Shown here in pieces: positions 33,085-41,623 of a stretch of 64,000 nucleotides of DNA. The DNA is taken from positions 72,106 to 136,105 of the forward strand of contig JBMOIP010000006.1 in NCBI GenBank assembly GCA_049317265.1, written 5' to 3'. The notes beneath the pieces were generated by a model. The model did no database searches. It was not told the DNA's origin and saw nothing but the letters and a program-made list of their open reading frames with translations. Source of the stretch: CAIVAT01 sp049317265. GTDB lineage: Bacteria; Bacteroidota; Bacteroidia; Bacteroidales; FEN-979. How positions within the stretch are numbered: the first letter of the stretch is position 1; each line of letters starts with the position of its first letter. The translations under genes were made by a program, and so were the position numbers.

Positions 33085-34332
33085 ATGAAAATAAAGATTC
33101 TGATTCTCCTTCTGCTGGTGTTACTAGGCAACCAGTCATTCAGCCAGATGGGCATGATGCCTGTTTCGGGGCCCGTCTATTTACCTACAAAGCCCGGCCT
33201 CCTGTGGAAATTCCGGGTAAATGGTCCCGTGGTTGCCTCCCCGGTGGTTTATGATGGCACCGTGTATGTTGGCAGCCTCGACAGTACACTGTATGCATTT
33301 GATCTGTTATCGGGGAAACTGATGTGGAAACTGCCTACTGGCGGCGCCATCCGATCCTCTGCCTGTATCATCCAGCAACGGTTGTTCCTGCTTAGCAGCG
33401 ATGGGCTGCTTTACAGGATGGATAAGGATTCGGGGAAAGTTGACGGGGTTTTCCAGACCCTGAACGGATATATCGGTGATATTCAGCATGATTTTGCCGA
33501 CTATTATAATTCGACCCCGGTTATTGTTGATTCAACCATCTATTTTGGTTCGGGAGAGAATATTTATGCCGTTTCAATCAATGACGGGTTTCTTAGATGG
33601 ACCTATAAAACCTGCGGGGTGGTTCACACAAAGCCTGCGATTAACCGGGGAACCTTGTATGCCGGTTCGTTCGATGGCAACCTCTATGCCATTGACATAA
33701 AAACAGGCAACCTCGTTTGGAAGTTCAAAACCACCGGTAAATATGCTTTTCCCAAAGGAGAAGTAATGGGCAATCCTGTTGTTGCCGGGGGAATGGTTTT
33801 TGCCGGTGCCAGGGATTATAATCTCTACGCCATCGATGTCAGGGGAGGTTATGCCAACTGGATGAAGCAATACCCTTATGGCTGGGCTTTACCGGTAACG
33901 GCCAACGACACTGCAATTTATGTCGGCTCCTCCGACGACCGCACCCTGTTTGCCTACGATCACCGGACGGGGAAAGAGTTGTGGAAAACAGAAGCCGGGT
34001 TCAACATACTTGGAGGATGTGCATTTGGTGGTCCCATGGGGTACTTCGGCACATTGGCTGGGAAGGTTCACGCAATAGATCTCACCACCGGCAAAATTGT
34101 ATGGACCATCGAGAATGAAAGCTATAAGGCAAATCACCTGAAGTGGTTAAACGCGGATGATACCTATCGGAACGACATTGGCAAACTGATTTCAACACCC
34201 CTTGACATGCTGAAAATGTATGGCCAGCTGGGCGGAATTTTCGGCGCCCCCGTGCTTGATACGTATAATCTTGTTTTTGCCGGTTATGACGGATGGATCT
34301 ACTGCTATTCGGGATCTGTCAAAAATAAATAG
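33085..34332 (+). CDS. Exported PQQ-like beta-propeller repeat protein
   Basis: A 415-residue exported protein. The ATG at 33085 gives a signal peptide (MKIKILILLLLVLLGNQSFS); an upstream ATG would translate the octamer repeat and was rejected. The mature part consists of repeated propeller blades such as GTVYVGSLDSTLYAFDLLSG, GTLYAGSFDGNLYAIDIKTG and TAIYVGSSDDRTLFAYDHRTG. They match the PQQ enzyme repeat seen in BamB-like and quinoprotein-like proteins. There is no evidence of dehydrogenase active-site residues, so a scaffold or binding role is more likely. The protein is probably periplasmic. Confidence 0.82.
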   Translation: MKIKILILLLLVLLGNQSFSQMGMMPVSGPVYLPTKPGLLWKFRVNGPVVASPVVYDGTVYVGSLDSTLYAFDLLSGKLMWKLPTGGAIRSSACIIQQRLFLLSSDGLLYRMDKDSGKVDGVFQTLNGYIGDIQHDFADYYNSTPVIVDSTIYFGSGENIYAVSINDGFLRWTYKTCGVVHTKPAINRGTLYAGSFDGNLYAIDIKTGNLVWKFKTTGKYAFPKGEVMGNPVVAGGMVFAGARDYNLYAIDVRGGYANWMKQYPYGWALPVTANDTAIYVGSSDDRTLFAYDHRTGKELWKTEAGFNILGGCAFGGPMGYFGTLAGKVHAIDLTTGKIVWTIENESYKANHLKWLNADDTYRNDIGKLISTPLDMLKMYGQLGGIFGAPVLDTYNLVFAGYDGWIYCYSGSVKNK

Positions 34333-34382
34333 CCAGGTATTGCCACCGCAATCCTCCCTGCTAATGAACCCTTTGCAATAAC

Positions 34383-35324
34383 ATGACAGGACAACTGATC
34401 AGGTTGAGGTTTCTCCAGCTTTATCGTGGTTCCGGAAGCCTCGGATTATTCAGGGTTATTTTGGTGGTATTTATATTTGTTCCACTGGTTGCGCTGTTCC
34501 TGGTACAGCGAATCAAAGAGCATCCCTGGCAGTTTGCTGTTCCGGCCGTTGCACTCTACATCCTCTGGATGGTTCACAACACCCGTAAAGATTACCATTT
34601 CCTTACGGCCATAGGACTGCAACCACAAAAAATCTACCTGGCTGAGTATGTTGTCTTTACCCTACCCCTTACAGTGCTGCTTTTGTGGGCCGGGCTGTAT
34701 ATTCATGCACTTGCATTTTGTGCCATCCTTTTTTTCATAACGTTTGCCATACCTTCAAAGGCTCAGATTTCAAAACGGCCGATCTCTATTGGCATCATTC
34801 CGGCAGGGATGTTCGAATGGCAGGGGGGAATCAGGAAAAACCTTGTGGTCATCATTGTTTTTTACATTGCCGGGCTGGCCGGATTTTACCAGGTATGGAT
34901 TCCGGCGCTCTCCCTGCTTTTTCTTACCCTGGTTTTTATCTCCTTTTATTCCGAATATGAACCACTGAACACGCTTGCAGCTTCTGGATATGGCTCCCGG
35001 CAATTTATCCAAACCAAGCTTCTCCGCCATACCGGCTCCTTTACTTTGCTTTTGTTGCCATTATTGCTGAGTGCGCTGGCATATGGTGAATTCCATTGGG
35101 AGATTACCGGGTATTTCCTGGCATCGGTAAACATGGTGGTATTCTCCATCCTCCTGAAATACTACCAATACAGACCCGGGGCATACTCAGGTGCACATCA
35201 GCTGCTTACCATGCTCGTCTGTTTAATATCGATCATCCTGCCGGTAGCCCTGATCCTGATTTTCTGTAACCTTTTCCTGTTCTTTGGAGCGGATGGAAAT
35301 CTGAAAAAATACCTGAATGATTGA
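34383..35324 (+). CDS. ABC transporter membrane subunit
   Basis: A 313-residue polytopic protein with about eight hydrophobic segments and no clear named family motif. Its 3-prime end overlaps the start of an ABC ATPase gene by 8 bases, which indicates translational coupling and identifies it as the permease of a two-component ABC transporter. KAQISKRPISIGIIPAGMFEWQGGIRK forms a central cytoplasmic loop that may contact the ATPase. The cargo is unknown. Confidence 0.65.
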   Translation: MTGQLIRLRFLQLYRGSGSLGLFRVILVVFIFVPLVALFLVQRIKEHPWQFAVPAVALYILWMVHNTRKDYHFLTAIGLQPQKIYLAEYVVFTLPLTVLLLWAGLYIHALAFCAILFFITFAIPSKAQISKRPISIGIIPAGMFEWQGGIRKNLVVIIVFYIAGLAGFYQVWIPALSLLFLTLVFISFYSEYEPLNTLAASGYGSRQFIQTKLLRHTGSFTLLLLPLLLSALAYGEFHWEITGYFLASVNMVVFSILLKYYQYRPGAYSGAHQLLTMLVCLISIILPVALILIFCNLFLFFGADGNLKKYLND

Positions 35325-36054
35325 AATAGAGAATCTTATAGTAGCCTATGGTGATCACCGTGTGCTGAACGGACTATCCGTTGCATGGCATAACAAAGCA
35401 ATTCACGGACTGGTGGGAATGAATGGCGCCGGGAAGACCACCCTGCTGAACACCATGGCCGGGTTCCTCAAACCAGGCAGCGGGACCATCTTAATGGACG
35501 GTGTTTCACTCGGTAGAACTGCACTCTCTTATCTTGAAACGGAGAACTTCTTTTACAGCAATATCACCGGGCGGGAATATCTTGGTTTGTTCAGTGCGCC
35601 AGCAGTTTCCCAGGGGATCGATGAGTGGAACCAATTATTCAGGCTTCCGCTTGATGAACTGATAGAGGGTTATTCAAGCGGCATGAAGCGTAAACTTGCC
35701 CTGGCAGGCGTACTCAGGCAGGAAAAACCGCTGGTCATCCTGGATGAACCTTTCAATGGCCTCGACCTTGAGGCTTCCCGCTTGCTGAGCCTGATCATTG
35801 CCCGGCTGAAAGAGCGGGGTTCCACAGTGCTCGTCACATCGCATATCCTCGGATCCCTTACCGGCATTTGTGACCACATTCACCTGTTGAGCAACGGGAA
35901 GATTGTTTTGTCAAGGGACCGGGAGAATTTTGCCAACCTGGAGAAGGAGATATTCAGGGACTCCGACCAGGGGTATTTTGACCTGGTGAACAACATCATG
36001 CCGGGCCAAGAAAACGAACCAGGTTCTCAGGGCGATAAGAGGGATCCTGTTTAA
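35317..36054 (+). CDS. ABC transporter ATPase
   Basis: A 245-residue ATPase. It has Walker A (GMNGAGKTT), the signature (YSSGMKRKLALAG) and Walker B (LVILDEPFNGLD), with a switch His in VTSHILGSL. The layout matches simple drug/lipid export ATPases of the CcmA type. It partners with the membrane subunit whose gene it overlaps by 8 bases. The last 59 bases overlap the end of the convergent DUF2235 gene, so the C-terminal ~20 residues are encoded in both directions. Confidence 0.88.
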   Translation: MIEIENLIVAYGDHRVLNGLSVAWHNKAIHGLVGMNGAGKTTLLNTMAGFLKPGSGTILMDGVSLGRTALSYLETENFFYSNITGREYLGLFSAPAVSQGIDEWNQLFRLPLDELIEGYSSGMKRKLALAGVLRQEKPLVILDEPFNGLDLEASRLLSLIIARLKERGSTVLVTSHILGSLTGICDHIHLLSNGKIVLSRDRENFANLEKEIFRDSDQGYFDLVNNIMPGQENEPGSQGDKRDPV

Positions 36055-37024
36055 ACCGTTCCATCACTGAAGGATGCACCTGCTCATTGGTAGGACCGGT
36101 GTTTGGGGTTTTTACTCCGATAGGCCGATGAAGCGTTCCATTCAACTTATAATACCATTTCATCGACTCATGTTTCAACCCAAGAGGGTCGGGGTGGAGT
36201 ACGATTGGATCGAAAGAGAGATGGCAGGTTGCTGCCTTTTCGAGCATCCACTGCAGGGAGATATCCGAGAGGGCTGATTCGGGATATCCTCCGCCCACAT
36301 CAGAGTGGACACCCGCGAACCACACCTGTTCGAGCGTTTGCCCCTTCGCATCCTTCTGCTGGTGCCAAAGCGTTGCCCCGAATTTCTTCCTTTTCTCATC
36401 TATGGCCAATGCATGGAATGCGTTCTCAATTTTTGTGGATAGTTCCGTGTCATGAAACTCATTGCGGCCATTGAAGATGTCGTGGGCCAGCAGCGGATTG
36501 CCCAACGCTCCCACTGTATCGAAAACCCCGATGAACTTTATCCTGGTCGACTCTTCCACTGCATACGTTTTTCTGAACAGCGTTGCCTCTTCCGATTTCG
36601 GATGATAAGTGGGATGGCGCGACCGGTACAATTCATATGCTTTTTTAACCTGGCCTTCGTTTCGAAGGTCAAGGATGCCGGAGTTACGGATGAGCCCCGA
36701 TAAACTCCTTACGGTAAACGCGCCCCGGCTGAATCCGAACAGGAAAAGTTCATCTCCGGGTTCATAATTGTTCATGATAAACCGGTAGGCCTGAAGGATA
36801 TTTTCAGAAATTCCCGTGCCTGTTGCGCCGTCGAACACTTTTTTCAGTTTGTTGCCTTCTGAGCCGATGCCCAGGTCATAATAGAGTTTCTGCACGGTGC
36901 CATCAAGTGATTTGGCGCTCAGGGCATTGGCCAGTTTGACGACATTGGTCTGGCAGGGTTTGCCATTTTCCTGTTCATCAGGCGTGTTCCAGGTTCCGTC
37001 GCAAAAAATTGCAATTCTTTTCAT
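35996..37024 (-). CDS. DUF2235 alpha/beta hydrolase (Tle1-like)
   Basis: A 342-residue protein of the DUF2235 family, which includes type VI secretion phospholipase effectors of the Tle1 group. It starts with IAIFCDGTWNTPD. The nucleophile elbow is FGFSRGAFTVRS (Ser99), with Asp169 in FIGVFDTVG and His240 in AGVHSDVGGGYPES as likely catalytic partners. No signal peptide, T6SS gene, PAAR/VgrG or immunity gene is nearby, so an ordinary cytoplasmic hydrolase role is as likely as a toxin role. Its 3-prime end overlaps the ABC ATPase gene tail to tail. Confidence 0.85.
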   Translation of the reverse strand: MKRIAIFCDGTWNTPDEQENGKPCQTNVVKLANALSAKSLDGTVQKLYYDLGIGSEGNKLKKVFDGATGTGISENILQAYRFIMNNYEPGDELFLFGFSRGAFTVRSLSGLIRNSGILDLRNEGQVKKAYELYRSRHPTYHPKSEEATLFRKTYAVEESTRIKFIGVFDTVGALGNPLLAHDIFNGRNEFHDTELSTKIENAFHALAIDEKRKKFGATLWHQQKDAKGQTLEQVWFAGVHSDVGGGYPESALSDISLQWMLEKAATCHLSFDPIVLHPDPLGLKHESMKWYYKLNGTLHRPIGVKTPNTGPTNEQVHPSVMERFKQDPSYRPENLVRFLGPA

Positions 37025-37080
37025 ACCTGAAGTATTTAACTTGAATTATTCGTTTAATTTCCCCGGGAGATTCATTGGTA

Positions 37081-37157
37081 TTTTCTCTATAGTCCTCTGT
37101 ATTAAAAAATTACACAGAGACTCACGGAGGATACGATGAGAACCACAGAGAAAAAGT
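37081..37157. repeat. Degenerate member of the CACAGAG/CACAAAG intergenic repeat family
   Basis: This 273-base gene-free spacer (37025-37297) includes a stretch with TACACAGAGACTCACGGAGG and AACCACAGAGAAAAA. It resembles the inverted-repeat elements at 43371, 46959 and 58169 but is decayed and lacks a clear hairpin. Confidence 0.45.
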
Positions 37158-37297
37158 GAATTTTAAATTGATCAGGAAAAATCCCAAACCAATCGGTCAA
37201 AGTACAGACCAAAAGTAAGAAATTTTATTCATAAACAATGAGGTACAGAAATACCTGAAACAAACAACCCTGAAATTAAAATGGTGTGCTTAACGGA

Positions 37298-38245
37298 TTA
37301 CAAAAGTTTCTTCCTGATCTCGGTCAGCATCACTTCGGTCATTTTTGCCAGGTCGTACTCGTAATTAAGCCCCCAGTCTCTCTTTGCAACGGAATCATTG
37401 ATGCAGGCAGGCCATGAGTCGGCGATGGCCTGGCGGAAGTCGGGCTTGTAGGTGATTTCAAAATCGGGGATGTGTTTTTTGATCTCTTCGGCCAGGATTT
37501 GCGGCGTAAAACAGATGCCGGCCACATTGTAGCTGGAGCGCAAGGTCAGCCTGGATGCATCGGCCTGCATCACATCGATGGTGGCCTTGATGGCATCGGG
37601 CATGAACATCATCGGGAGCGCTGATTGTGGACCCAGGAAGCATTCGTATTTCTTATGTTTGATGGCTTCATAGAAAATCTCTACAGCGTAATCGGTGGTT
37701 CCTCCCCCTGCTTCTGTTTTATAGCTGATCAGACCGGGATAGCGCAGACTGCGGGTATCGACGCCATATTTGTTGAAGTAATATTCGATCCAGCGTTCAC
37801 CGGCGAGTTTACTGATGCCATATACGGTATTGGGCTCCATGATGGTGTACTGCGGCGTGTCCATTCGGGGGGTGGAGGGGCCGAACACGGCAATGGAGGA
37901 GGGCCAGAAAATTTTCCGTATTTTTAATTCACGTGCCAGTTCAAGCACATTCATAAGGCTGCGCATGTTGATGTCCCACGATGCCAGCGGGCGTTTCTCG
38001 GCATTACCTGAAAGGATGGCGGCCAGGTGGTATACCTGGGTGATTTTTTCGTGTTCAAGGATCAGGTGAAGTTTGGAAGCATCCAGTACATCGAGGATTT
38101 CGAACGGACCTGTCCCGGCAACTTCGGCCGGGGCCGGGCGGATATCAGTGGCTATAACCTTTGATTCTCCATAAATTCTGCGAAGTTCGAGGGTGAGTTC
38201 CGAACCGATCTGACCGGAGCATCCGATGACGAGTATTTTTTCCAT
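37298..38245 (-). CDS. tdh: L-threonine 3-dehydrogenase, SDR type
   Basis: A 315-residue enzyme predicted to oxidise L-threonine to 2-amino-3-ketobutyrate with NAD+. It belongs to the extended SDR type of threonine dehydrogenase, not the zinc alcohol-dehydrogenase type. Features are the Rossmann motif VIGCSGQIGSEL, the catalytic YGISK (Tyr142, Lys146), RYPGLISYKTEAGGGTTDYA, LPMMFMPDAIKATIDVM and PDFRQAIADSWP, all strongly conserved in this family. A TACTTTTG box lies about 27 bases upstream of the ATG. No kbl (glycine C-acetyltransferase) gene is adjacent. Confidence 0.92.
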   Translation of the reverse strand: MEKILVIGCSGQIGSELTLELRRIYGESKVIATDIRPAPAEVAGTGPFEILDVLDASKLHLILEHEKITQVYHLAAILSGNAEKRPLASWDINMRSLMNVLELARELKIRKIFWPSSIAVFGPSTPRMDTPQYTIMEPNTVYGISKLAGERWIEYYFNKYGVDTRSLRYPGLISYKTEAGGGTTDYAVEIFYEAIKHKKYECFLGPQSALPMMFMPDAIKATIDVMQADASRLTLRSSYNVAGICFTPQILAEEIKKHIPDFEITYKPDFRQAIADSWPACINDSVAKRDWGLNYEYDLAKMTEVMLTEIRKKLL

Positions 38246-38271
38246 GATAGGGGCTGAGTTTTGAGTTTTTG

Positions 38272-38279
38272 CAAAAGTA
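38272..38279 (-). promoter_or_regulatory. Predicted -7 box of tdh
   Basis: The minus strand reads TACTTTTG, matching TAnnTTTG, 26 bases before the tdh ATG. Confidence 0.5.
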
Positions 38280-38351
38280 ACAAGATTTACTGTGAATTAA
38301 ATAGCAGTTCGGCTGAACACGCTATTTTTTCAAAGTTTCCAATTTATTCGG

Positions 38352-38505
38352 TATCTTTGCACCACAATTTTTTGACATTCAAATGGACGACGGACCTGCG
38401 CGAAGCATTCGATTCACACCACCCCTGTTCCGGTAGGGTTGCATCCTGATTGATTCATGGTGCATCGCTCTTCCTTTCAGAGGTTAACAAAAGGAGGAGG
38501 CGAAT
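38352..38505 (+). promoter_or_regulatory. Promoter, 140-base leader and strong Shine-Dalgarno site
   Basis: TATCTTTG (38352-38359) is a good -7 box. About 140 bases of leader follow, ending in AAGGAGGAGG (38491-38500), 5 bases before the ATG at 38506. Such a strong Shine-Dalgarno sequence is unusual among the genes here. The leader length leaves room for RNA regulation, but no known riboswitch was recognised. Confidence 0.5.
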
Positions 38506-39780
38506 ATGACATCTCAAATTACCTTCTATTTAAGCCAGATACTCGGAAAAAGTTACATTGCCGATGATGGAGTCGTATTGGGAAGGATCAAGGATTTTTT
38601 AATTGACCAGAGTTCTCTCCCCGGTAAGGAGTCTGAACCTGTCCGCCCGCGGGTTGTGGCGATCAGGGTTAAGAAGGGAAATGATTACAGGGTCCTTGAT
38701 TTTTCATCCTTTGAGATTAAGAAGTTCAAGCGGAAACTCAGGATCACCTGTCTTGAAGTACATGACATTATTCCGGAAGCCTTTACCAATAGCCTGTGGC
38801 TCGCCGAGAACATCCTGGATAAGCAGATTGTTGACATCAATGGCCGTAAACTGGTCAGGGTCAATGATATCCGGATGGTGATGATCCCTGCCGGCACATA
38901 CGCCATTGCGGTAGATGTGGGGATGGAAGGGCTGTTGAGGCGGATCGGGATTGACAAGCCCATCCAGACCATGCTCGATCCGTTCAAGGCGGATATCCCC
39001 GGGAAATTCATCCTGTGGGATGATATTGCAGCCGTTGACTTCTCGAATTCCAGCATCAAACTCTCCAAATCCACATCCAAGCTGAATACGCTGCATCCTT
39101 CCGACCTGGCGGATATCATCGAAGACCTGGATAAAGCAACCCGGACCTATATTTTTGCCTCCCTCGATGAAGAGCAGGCGGCTGACGTACTTGAAGAGAT
39201 GGAGCCGCATGCCCAGATACAGCTTGTCGAGAGTTTGCCGGTAGAGAAAGTAGCCGATGTGCTTGAAAAGATGCCGGCCGATGAGGTGGCCGACCTCCTG
39301 GATGCACTGGCAGAGGATAAGGCAGAAAAACTCCTTGAAGAGATGGAGAAGGAGTCGTCGGAAGAGGTGAGGGAGTTGCTTGAATACCCTGATAAAGTCG
39401 TTGGATCGCTGATGACCACCGACTATTATGCTTTCAATGAGGATCTTACAGTAGCTGAAGCCCTTGATGAACTCCGCCGTCTGCAGCCAGAACCGGCACA
39501 TATCTATACCATCATTGTTACGGACAAGAGCGAACGTTTTCTCTCTTCCATCCTTTTAGGTGAGCTGGTGGTAGCTGATCCTTCCAGGCACCTGAAAGAG
39601 ATTATGAACAAACATGCAGTAAGTGTTTTTGATGATGATAAAGTGGATTCCCTGGCAGTCCTGGTATCAAGGTACAATCTTCTGGCTGTTCCGGTGATCA
39701 ACAAGAACCGGCAGATGGAGGGCATCGTGGTGGTTGAGGATATCGTAGAGGATTTACTGAGCCGCAGGAAAACAAGGTAG
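38506..39780 (+). CDS. PRC-barrel / MgtE N-domain / CBS-pair protein
   Basis: A 424-residue soluble protein. Residues 1-185 contain two PRC-barrel-like regions (LGKSYIADDGVVLGRIKDFL; LDKQIVDINGRKLVRVNDIR). Residues about 195-300 match the MgtE N-terminal helical domain (LHPSDLADIIEDLD, then repeats of the type EKVADVLEKMPADEVADLL). Two CBS domains (VGSLMTTDYYAFNEDLTV; LKEIMNKHAVSVFDDD) complete it. It has no MgtE transmembrane channel. Such proteins often lie beside NRAMP metal transporters and may sense Mg2+ or nucleotides to gate them. A likely NRAMP remnant follows directly, which suggests the partner has been lost. Confidence 0.85.
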   Translation: MTSQITFYLSQILGKSYIADDGVVLGRIKDFLIDQSSLPGKESEPVRPRVVAIRVKKGNDYRVLDFSSFEIKKFKRKLRITCLEVHDIIPEAFTNSLWLAENILDKQIVDINGRKLVRVNDIRMVMIPAGTYAIAVDVGMEGLLRRIGIDKPIQTMLDPFKADIPGKFILWDDIAAVDFSNSSIKLSKSTSKLNTLHPSDLADIIEDLDKATRTYIFASLDEEQAADVLEEMEPHAQIQLVESLPVEKVADVLEKMPADEVADLLDALAEDKAEKLLEEMEKESSEEVRELLEYPDKVVGSLMTTDYYAFNEDLTVAEALDELRRLQPEPAHIYTIIVTDKSERFLSSILLGELVVADPSRHLKEIMNKHAVSVFDDDKVDSLAVLVSRYNLLAVPVINKNRQMEGIVVVEDIVEDLLSRRKTR

Positions 39781-39793
39781 GCCGGAAAAATTA

Positions 39794-39895
39794 TATGGCT
39801 ACCTCCATCAGAAGGAAATCTATAGTGGTTACATTCTTCCTCTTGCCACTGCCTTTTATGTGTGCGAGGCATTTGGCTTTGAGGCTGTTATTGCC
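39794..39895 (+). pseudogene. Probable remnant of an NRAMP-family metal transporter gene
   Basis: Directly after the PRC/MgtE_N/CBS gene a reading frame encodes YGYLHQKEIYSGYILPLATA, then FYVCEAFGFEAVIATL. The TAF/YxxCEAFGFE pattern matches a conserved helix of NRAMP-family (MntH-like) transporters. There is no start codon or full-length frame, and the fragment runs into the convergent gene at 39916. The neighbouring gene is a typical NRAMP partner, which supports a deleted transporter. The motif match is from memory, so confidence is moderate. Confidence 0.5.
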
Positions 39896-39915
39896 ACTCT
39901 TCAGCTAATCGGAAA

Positions 39916-41598
39916 CTATTTTCCGTTCACCATCTGCAACAAATCGTTTCCTACTGCCATGCCTCGTTCCTGCATGTTCCGGATGACCTGCCTTGATTTT
40001 TCCGGGTTACCGTGCTGGAAGTAGAGCAGAACCAAGTTGTTGTTGGCCTGTGGATCATAGGGATTGAGTTCAAGCACTTTTTCGAGATTCACTGCGGCGC
40101 TGTCAAACTGCTCTTTTGAAAATGCGATCTGGGCCAGCAGGAAGTAGGCGTCGGGAATCGGGTTCTCCTTCAGTTCCACTCTAAGGTAGTGTTCTGCGGA
40201 ATCGACCTCCTTTTTGTCAAAGAGCACCTTTCCCAGGTAGTAGTTGAGGTTCTTCAGTTTCGGATCAATCGCCCTGGCTTCCCGGAAGAGTTTTTCCCTT
40301 TCGGCCGGATCATCTGTTTTGGTTCCCAGCAGTGTTTTGGCATAGGCAGAATGGGGAGAACCTTCAGCAGCATGGGTCCAGAAAGTTACAGGATCACTAA
40401 AGTAACCAATACGGACAGAGCTTTGAATGATAAAAATGAGAGAGATGGCTGCTACGATGGCTGTTTTTGTTTTTGCACTGACCGTATTGCCAAAGGGGAC
40501 GGCCTGGCTGAGCATGATCAGGATCCCGACCACCGGAAGATAGAGCCTGTGCTCGAAAACCTGGTCGTTGAGCGATTTGGGGACGATGAGCACCGGCACC
40601 AGGAAGATGATAAACCAGAAAAGCCCCAGGTAGGTGAGTGGTTTGGTATAGCTTTTTGAATAAACGATCAGGGCAACGAATGCTGCCAGTGCCAGCGCGC
40701 CCCAGATGAGGGTGATGTCTTCTGCCATCGGAAATACGGTAAGGTTGACCGGGAAGAAGATTTTTCCAAGGTATTGCAGGATCACTCCCAGTCTTTCAAT
40801 TCCGGCCTGCATCATGGCCTCCGGGGAGATCCAGTTCTTTGCCAGGGTGGCGGTAGATCTGACGAAAAACCAGATACCCACGGCTGCAAACCAGCTGATC
40901 ACCGGCAGGACAAGTTTCTTCCAGCCGCATTTCAGGTAAAAGACCAGCAACCCACCCATGATGACCGGGATGATGATGGCAGTTTCCTTGGTGAATAATG
41001 CAGCCAGTAAAAAGAGGAAGTGAAGCAGCAGAACTCCCGGGCCAGGTTTATCAAGATACCTGAACAACAGGATAAACGAGGAGAGAAAGAAGATCATCAG
41101 CAACATGTCGTTCCTGCCCGGGATCCAGGCTACGGCCTGCGTCAGCACAGGGTGTACGGCGAAAACCAGGGAGAGCAGAAATGCATCCAGCGGGGGGATT
41201 TTGATCCTTTTGAAAAAGAGGAACAGCAACACCACCGAAAGAATATGAAAAAGGAGGTTGGTAAAGTGATAGCCGGCCGGTTTCGTTCCGAACAACCGTG
41301 ATTCAATGATGAAATCGACCAGGAAAAGAGGCCGGTAATAGGCATCCTTGGTAGGGTTGAACAATCCCCGCTGAAAAGAGACACCTATATTCGATGCATC
41401 TGCATTATACTGGGCATTCTCCACGATGAAAATCGAATCGTCGAGTTTTGTGTAGTCGAGCAAAAGGGTCCTGGCATAAACCAGGAAGGTAATGGCAACC
41501 AGCACAAGGATGGCAAACATCGTATTTGAAAATCGTCCCTCAAGGCCAGCCGGTTTTAGCTTTGCAGCATTTTTGCCACTTTTTTTCGGGGATGCCAT
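39916..41598 (-). CDS. Polytopic membrane protein with C-terminal TPR repeats
   Basis: A 560-residue protein. Residues 25-390 hold about ten helices with a loop after the first one (LDDSIFIVENAQYN...YYRPLFLVDF), an arrangement seen in PMT/TMTC-like GT-C glycosyltransferases. AVHPVLTQAVAWIPGRNDML and FTKETAIIIPVI are typical of these. Residues about 405-550 are tetratricopeptide repeats (for example NYYLGKVLFDKKEVDSAEHY and AYFLLAQIAFSKEQFDSAAV). The gene starts 25 bases after the subtilisin stop and is probably in its operon. A role in protein O-glycosylation is possible. Confidence 0.72.
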   Translation of the reverse strand: MASPKKSGKNAAKLKPAGLEGRFSNTMFAILVLVAITFLVYARTLLLDYTKLDDSIFIVENAQYNADASNIGVSFQRGLFNPTKDAYYRPLFLVDFIIESRLFGTKPAGYHFTNLLFHILSVVLLFLFFKRIKIPPLDAFLLSLVFAVHPVLTQAVAWIPGRNDMLLMIFFLSSFILLFRYLDKPGPGVLLLHFLFLLAALFTKETAIIIPVIMGGLLVFYLKCGWKKLVLPVISWFAAVGIWFFVRSTATLAKNWISPEAMMQAGIERLGVILQYLGKIFFPVNLTVFPMAEDITLIWGALALAAFVALIVYSKSYTKPLTYLGLFWFIIFLVPVLIVPKSLNDQVFEHRLYLPVVGILIMLSQAVPFGNTVSAKTKTAIVAAISLIFIIQSSVRIGYFSDPVTFWTHAAEGSPHSAYAKTLLGTKTDDPAEREKLFREARAIDPKLKNLNYYLGKVLFDKKEVDSAEHYLRVELKENPIPDAYFLLAQIAFSKEQFDSAAVNLEKVLELNPYDPQANNNLVLLYFQHGNPEKSRQVIRNMQERGMAVGNDLLQMVNGK

Positions 41599-41623
41599 GT
41601 TAAAGCTGTTGCGATGCTCAATG

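Noticed and set aside
35996..37024. T6SS effector island
   Set aside because: No VgrG, Hcp, PAAR or immunity-like genes are adjacent, so only the family resemblance is kept.
38360..38505. Mg2+ or Mn2+ riboswitch in the leader
   Set aside because: I could not match the conserved core of the ykoK, yybP-ykoY or NiCo riboswitches. Only the leader length and strong ribosome site are noted.
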